Shown in pieces: positions 38,301 to 40,465 of a stretch of 64,000 nt of DNA. Both the position numbers and the translations under genes were made by a program. Under the pieces are notes generated by a model, which saw only the letters and a list, made by a program, of their open reading frames with translations, was not told where the DNA came from and did not search any database. How positions within the stretch are numbered: the stretch's first letter is position 1; each line of letters begins with the position of its first letter. The stretch is from Siphonodentalium dalli (taxonomy: Eukaryota; Mollusca; Scaphopoda; Gadilida; Siphonodentaliidae): the NCBI GenBank assembly GCA_032622095.1, contig CP136062.1, forward strand, positions 140,200,351-140,264,350. Reading direction: 5' to 3'.

Positions 38301-40109
38301 AACAATCTGATTACATTGTTGTAGTAGACTTTTACAGTAAATTTTTTGAAATAGCGAAACTCGCCAGCCAAAAATCGTCAGCGGCAATAACGCAAATGAA
38401 ATCGATGTTTGCCGGCACGGAATTCCGGAATGTGTTATGAGTGATGGTGGACCATGCTATGCGCCGGCAGAGTTCAGTCAGTTCGCGACAGCATATGGCT
38501 TCGACCACGTGACATCATCACCGAATTTCCCATCTTCGAACGGATTTTGTGAAAGGACGGTTCAGACTGTCAAAAATACCCTGGAGCGATGCCACGTCAG
38601 TGGTGAAGATCCATATCTTGCTATGCTAAATTACCAGAACACACCCATATACAATACTGCCAGCCCAGCTCAATTACTGATGGGTGGCCGATTAGCATCG
38701 ACAATCACCGGAAACGTCTCATTACTCAACCCAGAAACTGTCGACCCAAAATGGGTCAGGGCAAGGTTCCACGAGAAACAACGACAATCAGCACAACAAT
38801 TTGACAAGTCAGCGAAACCTTTATCTAAATTGGAACCAGAACAGGTCGTCAAGTTCCGCAAAACTCCAACATCAAAATGGGAAGCTGCGAAGGTATGTTT
38901 CACTCAGACGAAGTACGCCTAGGCCTAATGCAAGCACTGCGAGCGGAAGTATCGGGTCATCCAGTGCAGATACCACTGATGCCACAACATTACCCAGACG
39001 CACTAGAAGTGGGCGATATTTGAAGTCAACACAGGACGACAGATTCGTGTATAGTTAGGCTTAGATTATAGTTTTATTGGGAAGTCACTCAACTACCATA
39101 GCATAGAGCGCGTATTTTCGTAACTGTAGAATGGGATGTCCTAAATCTGAAGGGGTCACTCTCACCAAAAAAAAGTGGTGAAGGGTACACAGGATTTTCA
39201 AAATGTGCTGAAGGGTACACAGGGTTTGAAATGTCGTTCTAAAGGACATTCAGTTTTCGTACCCTGTTTTCAAACCCTGTGTACCCTTTAGCACATTTTC
39301 AAACCCTGTGTACCCTTCAGCATGTTTTTTGGTGAGAGTGACCCCTTCAGTTGTACTAAACTGTAAATTGAATGAGGCAATATTTCGATGTATCACCTTC
39401 CATTTATGTATCTTTCCTCTTTAACATACTGTCGCTCTATCTTTCGTTAAAAACGGGGAGATGTTATATATCGGGACATCTCCATCTTCTACTACTAGTA
39501 CTATACTAACTCATTAATATTCATGAATCGTTTGCATGCTGCAGTAACACGTGCTCCAGCTTCTCTGCTATAAAAGCGGTCACACGCGCCTAGGAAACAT
39601 TGTATAATAAATCATAGAAACGTATACACTCATTAGTCCTCAGTTATAGAGAGACAAAACATAACAATATGTATGTCAATTAAACCCTTATTTTTGGGAC
39701 TTTATGTCCAGTAACTGTGCAGCGTGCTGTGGTTCAGTGTTTGCGAATACTCAGGACGCAATGCAAATTCAAATACACCAGTTACAGATTCTAACACATT
39801 CATTTAGTTGTTCTTGGTGGAATTTATAGACTTTGATCTTGACTGCCAAGCCGCCCAATGATGGTATTGTTTTAAACTATTTAAATTGTTTCGTCAATTA
39901 GTGTGCATCGAAAATAGAAAAGAAGAACAAACTTTTAATTTTGAGAGGAGTTATGAGCACCGTTCAGACAATAAACAGATTTAATCCAATTGTAGTTTCT
40001 TTTTTAAATACTCATTTTAGTTATAGTAACCTTCAGATATTTCCTGATCTGCATTTTCGCGAAAATTGGTAAAATAATCGTCGATCACGGCTTTCATGGG
40101 CGCAGCCAT
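175..40109 (-). CDS. MMS19: MMS19 homolog, N-terminal half (15 coding exons; C-terminal part off the left edge)
   Basis: HEAT-repeat adaptor of the cytosolic iron-sulfur assembly targeting complex; in known animals it works with CIAO1 and CIAO2B to deliver clusters to DNA repair and replication enzymes such as XPD, DNA polymerases and primase. Fifteen exons read in phase on the minus strand: 40109-40031, 25068-25020, 22931-22828, 18831-18746, 16711-16567, 15275-15150, 12591-12530, 8602-8441, 7778-7701, 6617-6528, 5535-5487, 4173-4019, 2749-2671, 1887-1680, 278-175. They total 1576 nt, about 525 residues of a family usually near 1030. All introns are GT-AG. Protein landmarks follow human MMS19 as I remember it: MAAPM start, [63 protein letters not shown]. 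These belong to the N-terminal MMS19 domain; the C-terminal CIAO-binding part is not in the window. No stop or frameshift is seen. Intron 1 (15 kb) holds a nested retrotransposon. Confidence 0.97.
411..890. repeat. Three diverged units of a mollusc-type tandem repeat
   Basis: Three units of roughly 150-180 bp share GGCCGTAACTCAG, CAAACCTGGTTTT and AAAGATCCATATACC. It sits in MMS19 intron 14. Related wording (GGGCCATAACTCAG) recurs near 18200, 43070 and 46130. Confidence 0.7.
1028..1300. mobile_element. TTAA-flanked inverted-repeat element, copy 1
   Basis: Bounded by TTAAGCCTTTCTATACTAA and by its inverted partner ending ATGAAGGGTTAA. It shares the interior (ATTATCTGAACATTTCC, TTACCTGAACA) with 6027-6260 in the opposite orientation. 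It has no coding capacity, so it is a MITE with a piggyBac-like TTAA target. Confidence 0.7.
1354..1637. mobile_element. MITE with about 60-bp terminal inverted repeats, TA target site
   Basis: The left arm begins CTCAATCCGATCAGAC and includes TTTGGCTTCGGGGGTAAAAA. The right arm is its reverse complement ending GATCGGATTGAG. TA dinucleotides sit directly outside (1352-1353 and 1638-1639), as for Tc1/mariner-type elements. Confidence 0.8.
1680..1887 (-). CDS. MMS19: MMS19 exon 14
   Basis: A 208-bp exon encoding [20 protein letters not shown] through [17 protein letters not shown] acceptor, GTAATT donor. Confidence 0.95.
2208..2475. mobile_element. Double foldback element (GAATGAGGTCCCC family)
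   Basis: Two hairpins sit back to back: each has GAATGAGGTYCCCAGAGGG on one side and its complement on the other. The outer arms (CTTGAAATAGTGAGTCTG and the matching CAGACACACTATTTCAAG) make the whole block a larger palindrome. Other copies lie at 9758-9870, 43908-44037, 44396-44812 and 44932-45345. Confidence 0.8.
2671..2749 (-). CDS. MMS19: MMS19 exon 13
   Basis: A 79-bp exon encoding [20 protein letters not shown] and FTYSEE. TTTCCAG acceptor, GTAAGT donor. Confidence 0.96.
2750..4018. other. MMS19 intron 12, no recognised feature
   Basis: AT-rich sequence without a repeat family I could match elsewhere in the window and without a convincing exon. The short open frames here lack codon or family support. 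Confidence 0.5.
4019..4173 (-). CDS. MMS19: MMS19 exon 12
   Basis: A 155-bp exon encoding [20 protein letters not shown] through [24 protein letters not shown] acceptor, GTAAGT donor. It matches human CRHHLCEPDMKL and LPLLLEQFHKHSQ. Confidence 0.96.
4174..5486. other. MMS19 intron 11, no recognised feature
   Basis: Contains a 110-codon open frame at 4617-4949 (+). It has no recognisable domain and is probably chance. No repeat partner was found. Confidence 0.5.
5487..5535 (-). CDS. MMS19: MMS19 exon 11
   Basis: A 49-bp exon encoding [22 protein letters not shown] acceptor, GTTTGT donor. It matches human around LLDSFLSNILQ. Confidence 0.93.
6027..6260. mobile_element. TTAA-flanked inverted-repeat element, copy 2
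   Basis: Reverse-orientation relative of 1028-1300. It runs from TTAACCCTTTCAATACTG to TAGTATAGTAAAGGGTTAA. It ends 16 bp before the exon-tail tandem array. Confidence 0.75.
6276..6587. repeat. Tandem duplication of MMS19 exon 10 tail with splice donor, 5 units
   Basis: ACATACCTGGATAACAT recurs at 6277, 6337, 6398 (as AACATACC), 6458 and 6522, with spacing of 60, 61, 60 and 64 bp. Each unit holds the last codons of exon 10 (minus strand, [13 protein letters not shown] or a variant) plus the GTATGT donor. The rightmost unit is the real exon end. The others are decayed and out of frame with one another. Confidence 0.9.
6528..6617 (-). CDS. MMS19: MMS19 exon 10 (tail tandemly duplicated downstream)
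   Basis: 30 codons: [19 protein letters not shown] then [17 protein letters not shown] acceptor, GTATGT donor. The last 15 or so codons plus the donor recur four more times just downstream (6276-6527). The first donor is the only one that gives the correct phase to exon 11; readthrough meets a stop six codons into the intron. Confidence 0.95.
7528..7656. mobile_element. MITE, CAGTAATGCCCTAAAT family, TA target
   Basis: A 129-bp palindromic element with TA at each border. It shares GGCAACAAGCCATATTTCCG and TGCCCTAAATAATCGA with 54018-54148 and 54425-54612. Confidence 0.8.
7701..7778 (-). CDS. MMS19: MMS19 exon 9
   Basis: 26 codons: [20 protein letters not shown] then SCIRRD. TTCTAG acceptor, GTAATT donor. 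The C-x-VY and IRR positions match human. It is too short to stand out as an open frame by itself. Confidence 0.94.
7972..8295. mobile_element. TTAA-bounded element (TTAACCTCTT termini)
   Basis: Termini TTAACCTCTTCACTGCTAATG and GTAGCCAAGAGGTTAA are inverted over the first 10 bases. There is an internal direct repeat of ACTCAGTACAGACGYATAG and CTCAGTACTGACGCATAG. No coding potential. It ends 145 bp from MMS19 exon 8. Confidence 0.6.
8441..8602 (-). CDS. MMS19: MMS19 exon 8
   Basis: Exactly 54 codons, from [19 protein letters not shown] to ending [16 protein letters not shown] acceptor, GTGAGT donor. Confidence 0.97.
8665..8982 (+). mobile_element. tRNA-derived SINE, copy 1
   Basis: Begins GGGGCACCTGGTGGCTCAG. 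TGGCTCAGTTGG at 8676-8687 fits a pol III A box; the B box is degenerate. It aligns along its length with 59785-60013 (GGTAAGGTGCATGGCAC, a GTCAGTYGC stretch and an A-rich tail). Not a functional tRNA gene. Confidence 0.7.
9079..9732. mobile_element. TIR element CAGGGATTTTT, hAT-like
   Basis: Starts CAGGGATTTTTCTG and ends AAAAATCCCTG, with AGTGT directly repeated on both sides (shorter than the 8 bp usual for hAT). Inside, CCGGGTCCC and GGGAATGGG stretches are mirrored. A 23-bp inverted repeat (GATTAGCAATCACTGAGTGG and its complement, 9279-9346) brackets a short loop. Confidence 0.7.
9758..9870. mobile_element. GAATGAGGTCCCC-family foldback, left half
   Basis: Carries TCATTTGCAGAATGAGG, the hairpin and the downstream CTTAGGCCTCATCTTCTGG that also follows the hairpin in the 44-45 kb copies. 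The right half is absent, so it is truncated. Confidence 0.7.
10493..10834. mobile_element. TTAACCCTT foldback element with repeated hairpin
   Basis: TIRs TTAACCCTTTACCCAA and TTGGGTGAAGGGTTAA. The interior carries two hairpins built from TATATGCGAGGCGACC, TATATAAGAGAATGCATTGG and complements. Opposing open frames here are by-products of the palindromes. Related hairpins lie at 17400-17430 and 18424-18548. Confidence 0.8.
11295..11901. mobile_element. hAT-type MITE with 8-bp target duplication
   Basis: TIRs CAGGGTCCGCGCTG and CAGCGCGAACCCTG. Perfect 8-bp duplication TTCAGAAT at 11287-11294 and 11902-11909. Subterminal TTTTGCCAAATGAAAATATT occurs in inverted arrangement near both ends. 607 bp, no transposase. 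Confidence 0.9.
11963..12405. mobile_element. AGGCCCACTTAATTTTCGA MITE, copy 1 (TTAA target)
   Basis: Begins AGGCCCATTTAATTTTCGAG and ends CATTAAGTGGGCCT, with TTAA on both sides. It is similar throughout to 15751-16155. Non-coding. It ends 124 bp from MMS19 exon 7. Confidence 0.85.
12530..12591 (-). CDS. MMS19: MMS19 exon 7
   Basis: A 62-bp exon encoding [26 protein letters not shown] acceptor, GTATGT donor. CYFPIDFTP is conserved to human. Confidence 0.97.
12592..13824. other. Part of MMS19 intron 6, decayed repeat
   Basis: From 12730 it holds a (TGTC)n stretch and CTACGTCCAATTTATCCC wording of a dispersed repeat. GGTTTCCGCAAGGGGAAA near 13070 recalls the termini of 60489-61416. No gene is seen. 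Confidence 0.4.
13825..14768. mobile_element. hAT-like deletion derivative with a small open frame
   Basis: TIRs CAGTCCTTCGATT and AATCGAAGGACTG, flanked by a 7-bp duplication CTGTACT at 13818-13824 and 14769-14775. Subterminal CACGCCTGAAATT and ATCACACTCCT words occur near both ends. An open frame at 14293-14499 (68 codons) has CKTC and an acidic tail. I infer it is the N-terminal remnant of a transposon protein because it sits wholly inside the TIRs, but I do not recognise its family. Confidence 0.75.
15150..15275 (-). CDS. MMS19: MMS19 exon 6
   Basis: A 126-bp exon encoding [20 protein letters not shown] followed by [16 protein letters not shown] acceptor, GTGAGC donor. The GFIQ-MD-EKDPRNL run is the best-conserved MMS19 signature in the window. 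Confidence 0.98.
15610..16540. mobile_element. GGCC element with TTTGAGTCTCAGACA termini, copy A (interrupted)
   Basis: Same family as 56921-58054: they share GCATTGAAATAAATG, AGTAGATGACTA, CATGCTTACRATG and the right terminus. Copy A is interrupted by the TTAA MITE at 15751-16155. With that removed it is about 520 bp, close to copy B without its own insert. GGCC termini suggest a PIF/Harbinger-like element. Confidence 0.8.
15751..16155. mobile_element. AGGCCCACTTAATTTTCGA MITE, copy 2, nested
   Basis: TIRs AGGCCCACTTAATTTTCGAG and CGAAAATTAAGTGGGCCT, with TTAA at 15747-15750 and 16156-16159. It is inserted in the GGCC element 15610-16540, which is uninterrupted at that point in copy B. Confidence 0.9.
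16567..16711 (-). CDS. MMS19: MMS19 exon 5
   Basis: A 145-bp exon encoding [19 protein letters not shown], then [17 protein letters not shown] and onward. TTTCAG acceptor, GTAAGT donor. The FKEVHNQSL run is a strong match to the family. Confidence 0.97.
16756..16872. mobile_element. MITE CCAGCCCTCATAATTGGC, copy 1
   Basis: Runs from CCAGCCCTCATAATTGGC to CTGAATTAAGAGGGCTGG, flanked by ATA on both sides. A second copy is at 47253-47393. Non-coding. It lies 44 bp upstream of the MMS19 exon 5 acceptor. Confidence 0.8.
17214..18415. other. Repeat fragments in MMS19 intron 4
   Basis: Holds a short hairpin (GTTATGTTGGGAT and complement, just before at 17152-17213), a TATAAGAGAATGCACTGG fragment near 17420, and at 17870-18410 a decayed dispersed repeat with CGAAAAAGGGCCATAACTC, CCAAATTTGGTTGCGATCGG and (ACAG)n. 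An AT-rich low-complexity stretch lies at 18020-18120. Confidence 0.5.
18424..18600. repeat. TATATAAGAGAATGC hairpin family, second copy
   Basis: Alternating CTCGCATATATAAGAGAATG and its complement, ending with GCTCCAGTCATGAAAGGGTT. A similar end, GCTCCAGTCATGGAAGG, is seen near 59690. It lies 146 bp from MMS19 exon 4. Confidence 0.65.
18746..18831 (-). CDS. MMS19: MMS19 exon 4
   Basis: An 86-bp exon encoding [18 protein letters not shown] through LHGILAL. It has a CACAG acceptor and GTATGT donor. Phase 2 joins exon 3 and it ends on a full codon. Confidence 0.95.
18832..20139. other. Part of MMS19 intron 3, mostly unrecognised
   Basis: AT-rich intron sequence. From about 19900 it contains direct repeats with ATGAGTATTTAGTACGA and TTAAATGTTAAAAATGAA that continue on the far side of the LINE at 21700-21770. 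Confidence 0.5.
20140..21690 (+). mobile_element. 5'-truncated non-LTR retrotransposon (LINE, CR1/Jockey-like RT)
   Basis: Plus-strand reverse transcriptase remnant. In order: YKKGD and [40 protein letters not shown] (the catalytic pair), [25 protein letters not shown] and a C-terminal RTVLDWNKL block to a stop at 21602-21604. The endonuclease is missing, so it is 5' truncated. It carries in-frame stops near 20402 and 20643 and a frameshift near 21250, so it is dead. It is inserted into a locus of ATGAGTATTTAGTACGA repeats. Confidence 0.9.
21947..22205. repeat. Three-unit tandem repeat, about 80-90 bp
   Basis: Units share TTTAAACCAAGGTATTAATG, GATTTGGATGAAAA and GGTAAGTGTTT. It lies in MMS19 intron 3, about 620 bp from exon 3. 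Confidence 0.75.
22230..22812. repeat. Decayed dispersed repeat ending in a (GACGGACG)n tail
   Basis: Contains GTCGAAAAAGGGTCATAACTC and GTCCAAAAAGGGGCGTAACTC in tandem-like order, then CGGACGGAAGGACGGGACGAC and CCATCGGAGATCGTGGGGC. It reaches to within 16 bp of MMS19 exon 3. Confidence 0.6.
22828..22931 (-). CDS. MMS19: MMS19 exon 3
   Basis: A 104-bp exon encoding [19 protein letters not shown] and onward to LSSKE. It has an ATATAG acceptor and GTAAGT donor. The SRARA core is conserved with human TRARG. Confidence 0.96.
23690..24880. repeat. Concentric palindromic motif region (CTTAAGCATAATT and GCGCAAAT motifs)
   Basis: Outer blocks (about 23750-24010 and 24640-24860) are built from short TTATGCTTAAGTGTAATTC variants. 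Inner blocks (about 24090-24215 and 24405-24500) are built from TTTGCGCTGAAGTGCAAAT variants. These enclose a unique core. TTTTTCACATTTATTTC on the left and GAATATATGTGGAAAAA on the right are roughly inverted. CTTAAGCATAATGCC motifs recur at 27290-27375 after GGAGGCCAAATTCA, like GGAGACCAAATTCA here. Confidence 0.7.
25020..25068 (-). CDS. MMS19: MMS19 exon 2
   Basis: A 49-bp exon encoding [16 protein letters not shown], flanked by TTTCAG and GTAAGT. It corresponds to the human stretch around the NYTVLQVVEALG motif. Confidence 0.93.
25183..25965. mobile_element. Tandem-repeat element with GTCCCCCGA ends, copy 1
   Basis: Bounded by GTCCCCCGACTCG and ACGTCGGGGGAC. The body has three units of about 191 bp starting at GATGTTGCAAATCACC (25388, 25579, 25771), followed by a (CGGACGGA)n stretch. 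An inverted relative is at 57129-57712. Open frames in both strands are repeat by-products. Confidence 0.8.
25966..28720. other. MMS19 intron 1, distal part, largely unrecognised
   Basis: Holds a decayed dispersed repeat near 26740-26860 (CAAATTTGGTGTGCTGCC), an AT-rich low-complexity stretch at 26860-27110, and CTTAAGCATAATGCC motifs at 27290-27375. A GAGGACCCG motif pair (27458 and 27844) is also present. Open frames at 27621-27836 (-) and 28209-28415 (+) have no family support. Confidence 0.5.
28726..29590. repeat. Poly-G minisatellite, four units plus a partial
   Basis: Units of about 180-220 bp begin TGTTAAGGTATGGAAAATTC followed by a G run and GAGATAAACTGGGTGATTTT. G runs measure 20 (28752-28771), 8, about 13 and 42 (29305-29346), with shorter runs near 29517-29575. 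Units otherwise are nearly identical. Confidence 0.9.
29780..30281. repeat. Long inverted repeat, interrupted at its outer edge by the gypsy element
   Basis: The left arm (about 29790-29980) and right arm (about 30085-30281) are complementary: CATATCTCAAATAAAAGC against TTTTATTTGAGATATG, CCGGACGCCAAATTAACGG against TTAATTTGGCGTCCGG. The loop holds CGGTGTTCTGCA and CAGAACACC. The 5' LTR begins directly at the right arm's end. Confidence 0.85.
30282..30477 (+). repeat. 5' LTR
   Basis: 196 bp, TG...CA. It contains a TATA-like CTATAAAAACAG and AATAAA. Confidence 0.93.
30581..31477 (+). pseudogene. gypsy gag (nonsense mutation)
   Basis: Starts [15 protein letters not shown]. The frame is broken by an in-frame TAA at 30833-30835 and then continues in the same frame. 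Near the end is a CCHC-like zinc-knuckle region with CRKC, CSAC and CHGC spacings and a basic GKRKK tail. The next frame (protease) starts by a one-base shift at the stop, which may be a natural frameshift or decay. Confidence 0.85.
31474..32021 (+). pseudogene. gypsy protease and N-terminal RT (cut by LINE)
   Basis: The aspartic protease signature [11 protein letters not shown] lies near the start. The RT entry region has [33 protein letters not shown], and there the homology stops at about 32021. Tail residues of this open frame after GEIRI are LINE sequence. Confidence 0.88.
32156..32866 (+). pseudogene. LINE AP endonuclease domain
   Basis: Motifs in order: [22 protein letters not shown] (catalytic Glu), [28 protein letters not shown]. 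It breaks at PLITK, where the hAT MITE entered; the frame resumes with [18 protein letters not shown] at 33777. Confidence 0.9.
32868..33768. mobile_element. hAT-type MITE inserted in the LINE (third nesting level)
   Basis: TIRs TAGAGCTGGGACGGTTATG and its complement, with a perfect 8-bp target duplication TACAAAAC at 32860-32867 and 33769-33776. Subterminal GGTTAACCGGTTAACC motifs occur at both ends. 901 bp, no transposase. Joining the flanks restores the LINE reading frame across the site. Confidence 0.95.
33777..36068 (+). pseudogene. LINE endonuclease end, RT and C-terminal region (degenerate)
   Basis: [11 protein letters not shown] closes the endonuclease. The RT follows with [66 protein letters not shown] (catalytic DD) and [18 protein letters not shown]. 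The C-terminal block ends with [10 protein letters not shown] at 36068. Defects: a frameshift near 34665, an internal deletion near 34830-34850, and in-frame stops near 35050 and 35527. Confidence 0.88.
36701..38440 (+). pseudogene. gypsy RT (rest), RNase H and N-terminal integrase
   Basis: RT resumes with [28 protein letters not shown], then VLVDDIVV (catalytic VDD). Stops at about 36857 and 37256 break it. RNase [35 protein letters not shown]. Integrase: [10 protein letters not shown] with a damaged zinc site, then VATDLFQW (first catalytic Asp). A one-base shift occurs near 38430. Confidence 0.88.
38437..39058 (+). pseudogene. gypsy integrase, C-terminal part
   Basis: [13 protein letters not shown] carries the second catalytic Asp and [17 protein letters not shown] the catalytic Glu. 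The chromo-like tail is frameshifted at about 38900 into a frame ending [10 protein letters not shown] and the stop at 39058. Confidence 0.85.
39147..39350. mobile_element. Foldback element between gypsy integrase and 3' LTR
   Basis: Arms of about 90 bp with perfect terminal inverted repeats: CTGAAGGGGTCACTCTCACC at the left and its complement at the right. GGGTACACAGGGTTTG is repeated inside the arms. It lies in the gypsy 3' untranslated region. No clear target duplication is seen. Confidence 0.75.
39462..39666 (+). repeat. 3' LTR
   Basis: 205 bp. It differs from the 5' LTR by a 9-bp insertion near CTACTACTAGTAC and about 10 substitutions. Confidence 0.93.
40031..40109 (-). CDS. MMS19: MMS19 exon 1 (start codon)
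   Basis: Residues 1-26, beginning [13 protein letters not shown]. The start context is AAAATGG. The donor is GTTACT at 40030. Phase 1 joins exactly to exon 2. The MAAPM opening matches the internal MAAPM of the longer human N-terminus. This exon was placed by homology and phase because it is far (15 kb) from exon 2. Confidence 0.93.
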
Positions 40110-40398
40110 TTTTAACTTTTCACCGGCACAGAAGCTGCAAAAAAGGTTTTTTATGTGACCAAGAAAATAAAAGATTGATAAATTGGAACTAAAAATAAAT
40201 ACTAATAAGGAATGGGTATTTTGATAGCTATTATTTCCAGGAAATCTTTAAACCTCATGAACATAAAGATATTTTGACCAATCGTCAGCCGAATTAGACT
40301 TGAAAAAGCACCTGCTTTGTGACGTCACATGCTAAAGGCGACAAAGAATTTTGGAAAGGAATTCCTCTTTTTACCCTAATCACCCTTCCACGGCATAA
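40110..40398. promoter_or_regulatory. Bidirectional MMS19/UBTD promoter and 5' UTRs
   Basis: This 289-bp interval separates the two divergent start codons. It holds a CCAAT box at 40278-40282 and a perfect palindromic CRE, TGACGTCA, at 40320-40327. No TATA box in a sensible place and no repeat are seen, whereas both flanking introns are packed with transposons. Both start codons have a purine at -3 and G at +4. A shared promoter is inferred from geometry; transcription start sites are not visible. Confidence 0.85.
40320..40327. promoter_or_regulatory. CRE (CREB/ATF-type) octamer
   Basis: Perfect TGACGTCA, 72 bp upstream of the UBTD start codon and 211 bp from the MMS19 start codon. Binding is inferred from the consensus only. 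Confidence 0.55.
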
Positions 40399-40465
40399 AT
40401 GGGAGGGTGCTTGGGACTTCGCCGTGGTCACGGGGCATCGAATGGTGACTTGTCCGATTTAGCGG
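40399..40465 (+). CDS. UBTD1/2: UBTD exon 1
   Basis: 22 codons plus one base, from [20 protein letters not shown] to LA. Donor GTAACT. It was found because the MGGC start matches UBTD2 and the phase fits exon 2, despite the 18.4-kb intron. Confidence 0.93.

Larger units (their letters stand above)
30282..39666 (+). mobile_element. Ty3/gypsy LTR retrotransposon, decayed and nested
   Basis: LTRs 30282-30477 and 39462-39666 begin TGTTATATATCGGG and end ACATAACA. A 5-bp target duplication ATATG lies at 30277-30281 and 39667-39671. A primer-binding-like TGGTGTCAGAAGT follows the 5' LTR and a purine tract AAAAACGGGGAGA precedes the 3' LTR. Gag, protease, RT, RNase H and integrase are in canonical Ty3/gypsy order on the plus strand. 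It is antisense to MMS19 in intron 1. The LTRs differ at about 10 positions plus a 9-bp indel, so it is not recent. A LINE interrupts the RT at about 32022-36700. Confidence 0.95.

Noticed and set aside
39130..39240. ATGGGATGTCC at 39132 as UBTD exon 1 (MGC start)
   Set aside because: It lies in the gypsy 3' region, runs into a foldback repeat, and has no in-phase donor; the 40399 exon is better in every respect.
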